From: Palsa-89 sp963824345 | Lineage (GTDB): Bacteria; Acidobacteriota; Terriglobia; Bryobacterales; Bryobacteraceae | Assembly: GCA_963824345.1 (NCBI GenBank) | Contig: CAWGOZ010000012.1 | Location: forward strand, 1-64,000 | Direction: 5' to 3' | DNA: 64,000 nt | Shown: piece after piece, positions 1 through 8,410 of the stretch | How positions within the stretch are numbered: the first letter of the stretch is position 1 | Layout: each line of letters starts with the position of its first letter | Translations under genes and position numbers: made by a program | The notes under the pieces: model-generated | Database searches by the model: none | What the model was told of the DNA's origin: nothing | The model's input: only the letters and a program-made list of their open reading frames with translations

Positions 1-1
1 C

Positions 2-823
2 CGGCTGCGCGAGGAAGGCCGGCCCGTTCCAAAAACCATGCTGGCTTTGCTCAAGATCGCCGACCGTCTGGTGTTTTCCAAGATCCGTGTGCGCCTGGGC
101 GGTCGGATACGGTTCGCGGCTTCGGGCGCCGCGCCGCTCGGCAAGGATCTCGCCCGCTTCTACGCGGCCATCGGAATGCCGCTGATCGAAGGCTACGGAC
201 TCACCGAAGCAGGCGTGGTCTGCTTCAACCCTCTCGATCGCCCCAAGTCCGGCAGTATCGGCGTAAAGCTGCCCGGTGTGGAGCTGCGCCTGGCCGAAGA
301 CGGCGAGCTTCTGATCAAGAGCCCCGCCCTGTTCTCGGGATATTTCGGGGATTCCACCGCTACCGAGGCCGTGCTGCGAAATGGCTGGCTGTATAGCGGC
401 GACATCGCCGAGATCGATGCCGATGGATACGTTTACATCACCGGCCGTAAAAAGGAGCTGATCGTTTCCTCCAACGGAAAAAAGATTTATCCCGCGCGCA
501 TCGAGCTTCTGTTCAAGACCGAGCCGGTCATCAATCAGGTTGTTCTCATTGGAGACCGCCTGCCGTACGTCACGGCTCTCGTCACGGTAAACGCCCCTGA
601 GAACGGGGCTTCCGCTGAAGCCGAGGTGAAGAAGGCCGTCAGTCGCGTCAACCGCCAACTCGCGCCCTTCGAGCAGATTCGCAAGTTTCGGATCCTGCAG
701 CGGGAATTTTCGATTGAGAGCGGCGAGCTTACGCCTACCATGAAAGTCCGCCGAAACCGCGTGTTGGAGAACCATCGCGAATTGGTCAGCGAATTATACT
801 TGGGCCGAGAAGAAAGCCAATAG
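2..823 (+). CDS. AMP-dependent acyl-CoA synthetase (long-chain fatty-acid CoA ligase type), 5' truncated by window edge
   Basis: The reading frame is open from base 2, so the N-terminal half lies outside the window; the first ATG at 38 is internal. The visible part carries adenylate-forming signatures in order: GYGLTEAG (A5 region), YSGDIAEIDADGY with the ribose-binding Asp, ITGRKKELI (hinge) and a C-terminal lid domain. The GRKKELIVSSNGKKI pattern and the long linker match long-chain fatty acyl-CoA ligases rather than acetyl-CoA synthetase. It would activate fatty acids to acyl-AMP and then acyl-CoA for beta-oxidation or lipid synthesis. The stop codon is separated by one base from the TTG that begins the oligopeptidase remnant downstream, so the two were probably co-transcribed. 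Substrate chain length cannot be read from this part. Confidence 0.85.
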   Translation, partial: RLREEGRPVPKTMLALLKIADRLVFSKIRVRLGGRIRFAASGAAPLGKDLARFYAAIGMPLIEGYGLTEAGVVCFNPLDRPKSGSIGVKLPGVELRLAEDGELLIKSPALFSGYFGDSTATEAVLRNGWLYSGDIAEIDADGYVYITGRKKELIVSSNGKKIYPARIELLFKTEPVINQVVLIGDRLPYVTALVTVNAPENGASAEAEVKKAVSRVNRQLAPFEQIRKFRILQREFSIESGELTPTMKVRRNRVLENHRELVSELYLGREESQ

Positions 824-824
824 G

Positions 825-2544
825 TTGAGAGCCAAGCCTCCGCTAGCCAAAATTGTTCCCAAGGAAATCGCGCTGCACGGCGACCTACGCGTGGACAATT
901 ACTTCTGGCTGCGCGACCGATCCGATCCCGATGTGATTTCCTACCTCGAAAAGGAGAATCGCCACACCGAAGAAGCGACGGCTCCCACCAAGCCCTTGCA
1001 GGAAGCGTTATACAAGGAAATCCTCGGGCGCATTCAGGAAACCGATGTTACCGTGCCGGTGAAGCGCAACGACTATTTTTATTACACGCGCACCGAACAA
1101 GGGAAAGCGTATCCCATTCAATGCCGCAAGCACGGAAGCACCGATGCCATCGAGGAAATTCTGCGCGATTCGACCGTGCTCGCCGAAGGCCAAAAATATT
1201 TCCGGCTGGGCAACTTCGCCGTCAGTCCCGATCATCAACTCCTGGCCTATTCCACCGACCTGGAAGGCGACGAATCCTACACAATTCAGGTAAAGAATCT
1301 AAGCACCGGCGAGCTACTGCCGGACCGTATCGCCAACACCTACTACACGCTCGAGTGGGCCAACGACAATCGCACTTTCTTCTACACTGTTCTCGACGCC
1401 GCAAAACGGCCCTACCGGGCCTTCCGCCACGAATTGGGCGCATCATCACCCGCTCGGCGAGTTTCGCGTGCTGCTGCCCCGCCGCCAGGGCATCGAATAC
1501 GACGGATCGCATTACGGCGACTATTTCTACAACCGCACCAACGACCAAGCCAAGAATTTTCGCCTGATGCGAACGGACGTGAGCAATCCCTCCGCGGACA
1601 CGCTGGAGACCGTCATCCCCGCGCGCGCCGATGTGACCATCGAAGGTGTCGATCCGTTCGAAGATCACATCGTCGTCTACGAGCGCGAGCGAGGTCTCGA
1701 GACCATTTGCATTCGAGATGCCTCCGGCGCGTTCTCCCACTACGTGGTGTTTCCTAACCCCGTATACGCCGTTGGCGCCACCGGCAACGCCGAGTACAAT
1801 ACCAACCTGTTGAGGTTTAACTACTCTTCCCTCGTCACGCCGGCGTCTGTTTTCGATGACGACGTTCGCACCCGCCGCGAATTGAAGAAGCAATATGGCC
1901 TGAGCCTGCTGGACCGCGGGTTTGTTTTCGCCATCGCGCATATCCGCGGCGGCGCCGAAATGGGTGAGGAATGGCACGATCAGGGCCGGCTTCTGCACAA
2001 GAAAAACACCTTCACGGACTTCATCGCTTGCGCCGAACATCTGCTGGCCGCGCGCTATACCGCAACGGATCGGATCGCCATCATGGGTGGCAGCGCAGGA
2101 GGGTTGCTGGTGGGTGCGGTGTTGAATCTGCGGCCGGAATTGTTTCATGCCGCCATCGCCAAGGTGCCTTTCGTGGATGCCCTCAACACCATGCTCGACT
2201 CCACACTGCCTCTGACCATCGCCGAATACGAGGAGTGGGGCAATCCGGAACAGGAGGAGTTCTACCGCTACATTCGATCCTACTCGCCCTACGATAACGT
2301 CGCGCCGAGGGATTATCCGGCCATGCTCGTTACCGCTGGCCTCAACGATCCGCGTGTCTCTTACTGGGAGCCCGCCAAGTGGGGAGCCAAACTGCGCGCG
2401 CTGAAGCAAGATTCCAATCTGCTGCTCCTCAAGACCGATCTCGGCAGCGGGCATTTCGGACCATCCGACCGCTACGAAGGCATCAAGGAAGTAGCATTCG
2501 ACTACGCATTCCTACTGCGCGCGATGCGCCTCGCGTCGATCTAG
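825..2544 (+). pseudogene. ptrB: oligopeptidase B (prolyl oligopeptidase family S9A), broken by two internal deletions and a frameshift
   Basis: The first part (TTG at 825 to about 1437) encodes a normal oligopeptidase B N-terminus, through AFRHELG. The match then continues in another frame from about 1441 (HHPLGEFRVLLPRRQG) to 2544. The beta-propeller segment normally between these points, roughly 45-50 residues, is missing. A second, in-frame loss of about 60 residues lies near 1890, where ELKKQ runs directly into YGLSLLDRGFVFAIAHIRGG. The total is 1720 nt against roughly 2060-2100 nt for the family, consistent with both losses. The catalytic domain keeps GGSAGG (Ser), GLNDPRVSYWEP (Asp) and GSGHFG (His). 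A downstream fragment could be made from 1468, but without the propeller it should not act as a normal oligopeptidase. An assembly error is the alternative explanation. Confidence 0.75.
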
Positions 2545-2566
2545 CCCAACGCTAGCATCTCGTGGC

Positions 2567-2583
2567 GCACGTTCTTAACGTGC
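2567..2583. terminator. short inverted repeat after the oligopeptidase remnant
   Basis: GCACGTT and AACGTGC form a 7-bp stem with a 3-base loop, 23 bases after the stop codon, in the region between two converging genes. There is no T-run on either side, so it is at best a weak or factor-dependent terminator. The rest of 2545-2702 shows no other recognisable signal. Confidence 0.25.
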
Positions 2584-2702
2584 CGTGTTATCCGCTTTAG
2601 CGCCGCACTCCTGCGAACAGCTTGAATGAACGGCCCGGCGTCACCATGAGTGGCGGTGCGGTGCGCGCTCGTGCGTGCGCCACAATGTGCCTCGAGACGA
2701 GC

Positions 2703-3992
2703 CTAAATTACTCCCCGCGCCCGACTGTCCATAATCTTTGAGAACGAGCGTTCGCGCAACTCCTCAATCGTGAGCCCCGACGCGCCCGCTTCCTCCACCG
2801 AAAACGCCCCGCAGTTGATGCCCCGCAGAAGAAAATTCAGCAGTCCTTGTCCGGTCGCCGCATCGTCGAACACATCGCCCACCAGCGTGGCTCGCGCGGC
2901 TTGGTCGATGAAATTCCGCAAACGCGCCGAGGTGGAATCCAGGCCCTTGCGAAAGAAAGCGTACACCGCGGCATACCGCGTCGGAAGCTGCCCCGGGTGC
3001 AAATCCCAGCCCTGGTAGTAGCCGTTGGCGAGCGATCGCTGCACCAGATCGAAGTGATGCCGCATGGCGCGATGCACAATGGTGCGATTCTCCGCCGCCT
3101 GCTCCGGAGTCAACGCGCCACCCGGCGCAGCACGGTGCCGCGGGATCGGCAATATCGTGCTGGGACCATCCGACAGATTCACCCCACGGCCTGCCGCGCT
3201 CACCTGAATAACGTTCCGCGCGAAGTCGCACGCCGGATGATCCAGGCGCTGCTCCGCCGCCGCGATATCGCAACTCGCCGTGTAATCGTACGGGCCAAAG
3301 TGCAGTCCGCGGCACCGCCCTCCCGCCGCCTCAATCAGCCTCGGAATGCCAAATGCTCCGAACGGATCTATGATCGCTTGCGGAGTTTCAATCATCAGTT
3401 CCATCTTCAGGATGCCTGGCTGCAGTCCATGCCGCAATTCCAGGCGCTGCAGTGTTTCCGCCAGCTCCGCTACTTGCTCCGGCACGCTGATCTTCGGCAG
3501 CGTAACCACGAAGTTATCCGGCAGATGGATGGTCTCGCTGCACAGTGCCTGGAAAAACAGATCGAGCGTCCGCTTGGCCCGGGCCCGCAACGCTACGGTA
3601 AACGGCTTGATGCGGATTCCGATGAATGGCGGAAAACCCGGTAATGCCTGCGCCCGCGCCAAGGCCTGCGCAGTCGATTGCGCGTGGCCGTCCTCTTCCG
3701 CGTCGGAACGATACCCGTACCCGTCTTCGAAATCGATCCGAAAATCTTCTACCGGCTCTCGCCCCAGTTTTTCGACGGTCCGATCAAACACGGAAGTCGC
3801 GAACTCGCCGCCCGCAAGCCCCAGACACTGAGCGAACGAAGCCGCGTCCGGCGTGTACATGCGAATCAGTTCCAGAGCGTTCGCGCCCAGTCGCGCAGGC
3901 GTCGCAACCTTGAACAACTGCGCTCCGCCGTAGACCGTTTGCACCGGCTGGCGCCCGGCGGAATCGCCTTGGGACTCTGCGGCTAGAACCAC
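2703..3992 (-). CDS. HpcH/HpaI aldolase/citrate lyase-like TIM-barrel protein (DUF6986-type)
   Basis: A 429-residue protein resembling the citrate-lyase beta/HpcH superfamily. Visible signatures are DFRIDFEDGYG near the N-terminus, a TLPKISVPEQ strand, KMELMIETPQAI with the metal-binding Glu, and GLHFGPYDYTASCDI with an acidic metal ligand. Members of the superfamily cleave or form C-C bonds on acyl-CoA or keto-acid substrates in a divalent-metal-dependent way; the exact substrate of this subgroup is not known to me. The start is a GTG at 3992, which overlaps the end of mmsA by 10 bases, indicating one transcript and probable translational coupling. The pairing suggests a role near propionate, valine or beta-alanine-type semialdehyde catabolism, but that is inference from position only. 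Confidence 0.7.
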   Translation of the reverse strand: MVLAAESQGDSAGRQPVQTVYGGAQLFKVATPARLGANALELIRMYTPDAASFAQCLGLAGGEFATSVFDRTVEKLGREPVEDFRIDFEDGYGYRSDAEEDGHAQSTAQALARAQALPGFPPFIGIRIKPFTVALRARAKRTLDLFFQALCSETIHLPDNFVVTLPKISVPEQVAELAETLQRLELRHGLQPGILKMELMIETPQAIIDPFGAFGIPRLIEAAGGRCRGLHFGPYDYTASCDIAAAEQRLDHPACDFARNVIQVSAAGRGVNLSDGPSTILPIPRHRAAPGGALTPEQAAENRTIVHRAMRHHFDLVQRSLANGYYQGWDLHPGQLPTRYAAVYAFFRKGLDSTSARLRNFIDQAARATLVGDVFDDAATGQGLLNFLLRGINCGAFSVEEAGASGLTIEELRERSFSKIMDSRARGVI

Positions 3993-5446
3993 CGTGTCAT
4001 GAGCACTTTTTGCTCGGTGTAGAACATCACGGCGTCCTTGCCGTGCGCGTGCAGATCGCCAAAGAACGAGTTCTTCCAGCCCGCGAAGGGGAAGAAGGCC
4101 ATGGGCGCGGCCACTCCCACGTTGATCCCGATCATGCCGGCCTCGACGCGAGACGAATACTCACGCGCCGCCTTGCCGCTGCTGGTGAAAATCGATGTCG
4201 CGTTGCCGAATGCCGAGCTGTTCACCAGAGCAATGGCATCGTCCAGCGTCTTCACCCGAATCACCGAAAGTACCGGCCCGAATATTTCCTCCCTGGCAAT
4301 CGTCATCCCCGGCTGCACGTTGTCAAAAATCGTCGGCCCAAGAAAAAAGCCGTCGCTGTTCCCGTTATAGGATCGCCCATCCATAATGGGCTTCGCGCCT
4401 TCCTCGACGCCCTTCTTGATGTAGCCCGTCACACGCTCTTTATGCTCCTTGGTTACCAGCGGGCCCATTTCGTTGCCTGCCTCCATGCCATCGCCGATCG
4501 GCATTGCAGTCACTTTCTCGACCAGCAGCTTCAGCAGCGGTTCGGCCGCGTCCCCCACCGCCACCAGCACGCTTCCCGCCAGGCAACGCTCGCCCGCCGC
4601 GCCGAAAGCCGAGCTGATGATGTTCTCCACCGTCTTGGGCATTTGCGCGTCCGGCATCACCACCAGGTGGTTCTTCGCGCCGCCCAGCGCCTGCACTCGC
4701 TTGCCCTCCGCCGCGGCGGTCTTGTAAATATATTTCGCGATGGGCGTGGAGCCGACGAACGACAAAGCGCGCACCAGCGGATGATGCAACAGCGCGTCCA
4801 CCGCCACCTTATCGCCGTGAATCAAATTAAAAACGCCAGCCGGTATTCCCGCCTCATGCAGCAGCTTCGCGGCCAAGGTGGGCGTCATCGGAACTTTTTC
4901 CGACGGTTTCAGAATGAATGCGTTTCCCGCCGCGATCGCGAACGGGTACATCCACATGGGCACCATCGCCGGGAAGTTGAACGGCGTAATTCCTGCGCAA
5001 ACGCCCAGCGGCTGCCGAATGGTATGGCTGTCGATCCCGCTCGAAACATCGTTCAGCGAATCGCCCATCATTAAGCTCGGCATGCCGCAGGCTACTTCCA
5101 CCATCTGTATGCCGCGGCGAACCTCGGCCCGCGCGTCGTCGATGGTCTTGCCGTTTTCGGTGGTCAGCGTGGCCGCCAGCTCATTGGCGTGCTTTTCAAG
5201 CAGCGCCTTGTAGCGGTACAGCGGCTGCACCCGGTCCACCACCGGCACATCGCGCCATTTGAGATACGCGGCGTGCGCGGCCTGCGCCACGCGGTCCACA
5301 TCCTCGGCGGTGGCGAAGGCTACTTGCGCGATTTCCGCGCCAGTCGCGGGATTGGTCACCGGCTTGAGCTGCCGGCTGCCGGCGCTCTCCCATTGGCCAT
5401 TGATGAAGAACGAGACAGTCTGAACGGACAGTTGGCTTGCAATCAT
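3983..5446 (-). CDS. mmsA: CoA-acylating methylmalonate-semialdehyde dehydrogenase
   Basis: A full-length (487 aa) aldehyde dehydrogenase of the MmsA subgroup. Family marks are the N-terminal FINGQW, the Rossmann region ITPFNFPAMVPMWMYPFAIA, the KPSEKVPMT strand, the GGAKNH motif that replaces the usual general-base Glu motif of hydrolytic ALDHs, and the catalytic Cys in GAAGERCLAGS. The family oxidises (methyl)malonate semialdehyde with NAD and CoA to propionyl-CoA or acetyl-CoA and CO2, in valine, thymine, beta-alanine or inositol breakdown. A purine-rich GGAGAG lies just before the ATG at 5446. The aldolase-like gene follows with a 10-base overlap. No neighbouring valine-catabolic dehydrogenase is present, so the upstream substrate is open. 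Confidence 0.9.
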   Translation of the reverse strand: MIASQLSVQTVSFFINGQWESAGSRQLKPVTNPATGAEIAQVAFATAEDVDRVAQAAHAAYLKWRDVPVVDRVQPLYRYKALLEKHANELAATLTTENGKTIDDARAEVRRGIQMVEVACGMPSLMMGDSLNDVSSGIDSHTIRQPLGVCAGITPFNFPAMVPMWMYPFAIAAGNAFILKPSEKVPMTPTLAAKLLHEAGIPAGVFNLIHGDKVAVDALLHHPLVRALSFVGSTPIAKYIYKTAAAEGKRVQALGGAKNHLVVMPDAQMPKTVENIISSAFGAAGERCLAGSVLVAVGDAAEPLLKLLVEKVTAMPIGDGMEAGNEMGPLVTKEHKERVTGYIKKGVEEGAKPIMDGRSYNGNSDGFFLGPTIFDNVQPGMTIAREEIFGPVLSVIRVKTLDDAIALVNSSAFGNATSIFTSSGKAAREYSSRVEAGMIGINVGVAAPMAFFPFAGWKNSFFGDLHAHGKDAVMFYTEQKVLMTRWF

Positions 5447-5558
5447 TGGATTCTCTCCATCCAGGTTACTATTCCGGCCGCCGGTCCGTCTACGAACGCG
5501 CTAATATTCAACACGAAGAGAGTCACGAACCGTACCATCCAGGCGTCTTTGAAACAGC

Positions 5559-6494
5559 ATGCCGCGTCCCGCCCGAAAATCTCCGCTTCGCTGGCACGCC
5601 GTCGTGCTCATTCAGGAAACCATCAGCCACTGGTCGCGGGACGACGCGCCACGCCTGGCCGCCGCCCTCGCCTATTACGCGGTCCTGGCCACCGCGCCGC
5701 TGCTGGTGATTTCAGTCGCGGTCGCCGATCTCGTCTTCGGACAACAGGCCGTGGATGGCCAGCTTGCCCGCGACATTCAGAATCTAGTCGGCGGCCAGGC
5801 CGCACGGGCTGTCCAGGCCACTATTCAGAGCTCCCAGAGGGCGCAAGCCGGTAGCGTCGCAACCCTCCTCAGCATTGCGACTCTTATCTTCGGGGCGTCT
5901 TCGGTGATCGTGGAGCTTCACGATGCACTGAACCTGGTCTGGGACGTGAAACCGCCGCTGAAGAGCACTTGGCGCGATGATGTCTTCCGCTTCTTCAAGG
6001 AGCGCCTTTTCTCATCGCTGATCATCATCGCCGCCGGATCCCTGTTGTTAGTGTCCCTCTTGCTCAGTGCCTCCATCACCGCCATCGGCAGGCTCTATCG
6101 GGCGCTTTTGCCCACTCCGGAATGGGCGCTCCGCTCGGCCGAATTTGTAGCGTCCTTTGTCGTTGTGACGCTCCTCTTCGCGGCCATATATAAACTCATT
6201 CCCAACGTCCCGCTTTTGTGGCGCGATGTTTTCATCGGAGCATCCGTGACGGCGCTGCTTTTCACCATCGGGAAGCAGATGATCGCGCTCTACCTGGTGC
6301 GTATCGGCTTTGAATCCACCTATGGCGCCGCTTGGGCCGTGGTGCTGCTGTTCGTCTGGATCTACTATTCGGCCCAGCTCTTTTTCCTGGGCGCTGAATT
6401 CACGAAAGTCTACACGCGCCGCTACGGATCGCACGGCCCACCCCCCTCAACTTCTGGTGGGACCGAATCACAATCGTCAGCCCGTCGAATCTGA
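5559..6494 (+). CDS. YihY/BrkB-family inner-membrane protein
   Basis: A 311-residue integral membrane protein of the YihY (formerly ribonuclease BN-like) family. It has the typical soluble start with ISHWSRDDAPRLAAALAYY leading into the first membrane helix, followed by about five more hydrophobic segments and the family hallmark near the C-terminus, YGAAWAVVLLFVWIYYSAQ followed by LFFLGAEFTKVY. The family is widespread; the molecular function is unsettled and the old RNase BN assignment is considered wrong. It is transcribed away from mmsA and towards the MoeB fusion. An A/T-rich GCTAATATTC about 55 bases upstream is the only promoter-like sequence I see. The C-terminal 20 residues are polar and low-complexity. 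Confidence 0.88.
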   Translation: MPRPARKSPLRWHAVVLIQETISHWSRDDAPRLAAALAYYAVLATAPLLVISVAVADLVFGQQAVDGQLARDIQNLVGGQAARAVQATIQSSQRAQAGSVATLLSIATLIFGASSVIVELHDALNLVWDVKPPLKSTWRDDVFRFFKERLFSSLIIIAAGSLLLVSLLLSASITAIGRLYRALLPTPEWALRSAEFVASFVVVTLLFAAIYKLIPNVPLLWRDVFIGASVTALLFTIGKQMIALYLVRIGFESTYGAAWAVVLLFVWIYYSAQLFFLGAEFTKVYTRRYGSHGPPPSTSGGTESQSSARRI

Positions 6495-6564
6495 CTTGCC
6501 GGATGCTCAAGGAACGCGATGGGACTGGTGATCAACCCGTACCTGAAGGTTGGGCAGTCGTAAC

Positions 6565-8010
6565 TCAGTATTTCGGGACGCTGGGGTCCACCTTATCGCT
6601 CCAGGCCAGGATGCCGCCCTTCATATTGCGGACCTTCTTGAACCCGGCCTGCTTCAGGAAATCCACCGCCTTGGCGCTGCGCATACCGCTTTTGCAATGC
6701 GCGACGATTTCGTCGGCAGAGTTCAGCTCGTTAACGCGCTTGGGCAGATCGCCCAGCGGAATCAACTTGGCTTGCGGGATATTGCAGATCTGATATTCGT
6801 GCGGCTCGCGCACGTCGATCAAAACGAAGTGATCGCCGCGGTCAATCTTGGACTTCACTTCCACTGGGTCGATGTCACCATCCATGGGTGTCTCCTGATG
6901 TGGCTGATTCGGGATGCCACAGAATTCCTGATAGTCAATGAGCTTGGTAATGGTGGGATGATCGCCGCACACCGGGCACTCGGGATTGCGGCGCAGCTTC
7001 AGCTCGCGAAACCGCATCGCCAGCGCATCGTACAACATCAGCCGGCCGATCAAGGGTTCGCCGATGCCTAGGATCAGCTTGACGGTTTCGGTGGCCTGAA
7101 TCAGTCCAATGGTGCCGGGGAGGATACCGAGCACGCCGCCTTCCGCGCAACTGGGAACCAGGCCGGGAGGCGGGGGCTCCGGATACAGGCAGCGATAGCA
7201 CGGTCCGCCGGGATAGGCAAAAATGGTGGCTTGCCCTTCGAAGCGGAAGATCGAACCATACACGTTCGGTTTGCCCAGCAACACACAGGCATCGTTTACC
7301 AGATACCGGGTGGGGAAATTGTCGGTGCCGTCCACCACGATGTCGTAGTTTTTCAAAATATCGAGCGCGTTCTCGCTGGTGAGCGCGGTCTCATGGCGAT
7401 CGATCTCGACATAAGGATTGATGTCGAGCATGGTCTCGGCCGCCGAATCCAGCTTCTTCTTACCGACGTCCTTGGTGCCGTGGATCACCTGGCGCTGCAG
7501 GTTGGTGAAATCGACGACATCGAAATCCACCAGGCCGATGCGGCCGATACCCGCCGCGGCGAGATACATACCGAGCGGAGCGCCCAATCCGCCGGTTCCG
7601 ATTAGCGCGACCTTCGCGCTCTTTAACTTCAACTGCCCCTCCATGCCGACTTCAGGCATGATCAAGTGGCGGCTATAGCGCAGGATCTCATCTTTTGAAA
7701 GTGTCGCCGGTGGCGCCGGCGGCGACGCGATGCCAGCCGATCCGCCCGCGATGCTGGGCACGATCGAGACCGTATCGCCATCCTGTAGCGGAGTGGCTTC
7801 CTTGCTCAGGTAGCGGATGTCCTCGTCGTTCACATAGACGTTCACGAAGCTTCGCAGTTTGCCTTCGTCGTTGTATAAGTGGCGGCGCAACTCCGCATAT
7901 TGGCCGGTGAGCGACTTCAGCACTTCCCCGACCGTGGCACCCGGGAGTTGCACCGAGTCCTGTTTGTCGGCGAATTGTCGAAGCGGAGTGGGAATCAAAA
8001 TCTTAGCCAT
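6565..8010 (-). CDS. moeB: CysO/ThiS-like ubiquitin fold fused to MoeB-type E1 adenylyltransferase and rhodanese
   Basis: A 481-residue three-domain protein. Residues 1-90 form a beta-grasp sulfur carrier closely like mycobacterial CysO (FVNVYVNDEDIRYL, then VSIVPSIAGG with Gly89-Gly90). A Pro/Ala linker follows, then the E1/ThiF domain with GTGGLGAP nucleotide loop, DGTDNFPTRY and zinc Cys pairs CYRC and CPVCG. The C-terminal rhodanese has the active Cys in HCKSGMRS. The E1 adenylates the carrier's terminal Gly and the rhodanese supplies sulfur to make a thiocarboxylate. Because the Gly-Gly is internal, the carrier must be cut free first; the overlapping upstream gene is a JAMM peptidase that could do this. 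I find no in-frame ATG after the linker to make a separate E1. It overlaps the peptidase gene by 8 bases. Confidence 0.9.
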   Translation of the reverse strand: MAKILIPTPLRQFADKQDSVQLPGATVGEVLKSLTGQYAELRRHLYNDEGKLRSFVNVYVNDEDIRYLSKEATPLQDGDTVSIVPSIAGGSAGIASPPAPPATLSKDEILRYSRHLIMPEVGMEGQLKLKSAKVALIGTGGLGAPLGMYLAAAGIGRIGLVDFDVVDFTNLQRQVIHGTKDVGKKKLDSAAETMLDINPYVEIDRHETALTSENALDILKNYDIVVDGTDNFPTRYLVNDACVLLGKPNVYGSIFRFEGQATIFAYPGGPCYRCLYPEPPPPGLVPSCAEGGVLGILPGTIGLIQATETVKLILGIGEPLIGRLMLYDALAMRFRELKLRRNPECPVCGDHPTITKLIDYQEFCGIPNQPHQETPMDGDIDPVEVKSKIDRGDHFVLIDVREPHEYQICNIPQAKLIPLGDLPKRVNELNSADEIVAHCKSGMRSAKAVDFLKQAGFKKVRNMKGGILAWSDKVDPSVPKY

Positions 8011-8410
8011 AAGTCAGTTCTTCCTTGGGAGCATCCGTCTGATCGAAATCCGGGCGGTAGCTATTGGCGTGATCGAAACGCCCGTCCTTTATCGATAGTA
8101 CGACGTATGAGAACCAGGGGCAGGAATGCTCCAGATCGCGCTTGGAGAAATAGGCGTCGCAATTCGGGTGCGAGTGGAACACGCCCAGTACGTCGAGTCC
8201 GCGCTCGCGCGATTCGCGATCCACTCGATGCAGGTCTTTGGGATCGATTACGAAAAAATCTTCCTGCGGGCCAGTGTAGGCGTTGGGCAGCGGAACGGCT
8301 TCCTGCACCAGGCCGTCCGAACCGATCATTAGGCCGCAGCCCTCTTTTGGAAACGTGCTTTCGACGTGGGAGACCATTTTCTCCCAGGCCGGCTTCTCGA
8401 TTTTAAGCAT
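8003..8410 (-). CDS. JAMM/MPN+ metallopeptidase, Mec-like (releases cysteine from sulfur-carrier protein)
   Basis: A small (135 aa) JAB1/MPN metalloprotease. With the ATG at 8410 as start, the zinc-site residues are Glu23 in PKEGCG, His79 and His81 in HSHPNCD, Ser89 and Asp92, giving the complete JAMM pattern H-x-H-x7-S-x2-D. A GTG at 8425 would add five residues, but family members usually begin with the MLKI strand, so I prefer 8410. The mycobacterial homologue Mec hydrolyses CysO-cysteine to release cysteine, and Pseudomonas QbsD trims a carrier to expose Gly-Gly. Here both tasks are plausible. The gene overlaps cysM by 8 bases and moeB by 8 bases, so all three should be co-translated. Confidence 0.88.
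   Translation of the reverse strand: MLKIEKPAWEKMVSHVESTFPKEGCGLMIGSDGLVQEAVPLPNAYTGPQEDFFVIDPKDLHRVDRESRERGLDVLGVFHSHPNCDAYFSKRDLEHSCPWFSYVVLSIKDGRFDHANSYRPDFDQTDAPKEELTYG

Noticed and set aside
825..1757. Treating the first oligopeptidase frame as an intact 310-residue gene
   Set aside because: Family similarity stops at about 1437 and the rest of that frame is Arg-rich nonsense; the homologous sequence resumes in another frame.
1222..2454. Long open frame (410 codons) opposite the oligopeptidase remnant
   Set aside because: It mirrors the codon-third-position pattern of the real gene on the other strand, has low-complexity Arg/Ala/Gly content and no start or family features.
6504..6560. 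Possible terminator between the BrkB-like gene and moeB (CAACC...GGTTG)
   Set aside because: Only five base pairs with a 10-base loop and no T-run; not supportable.
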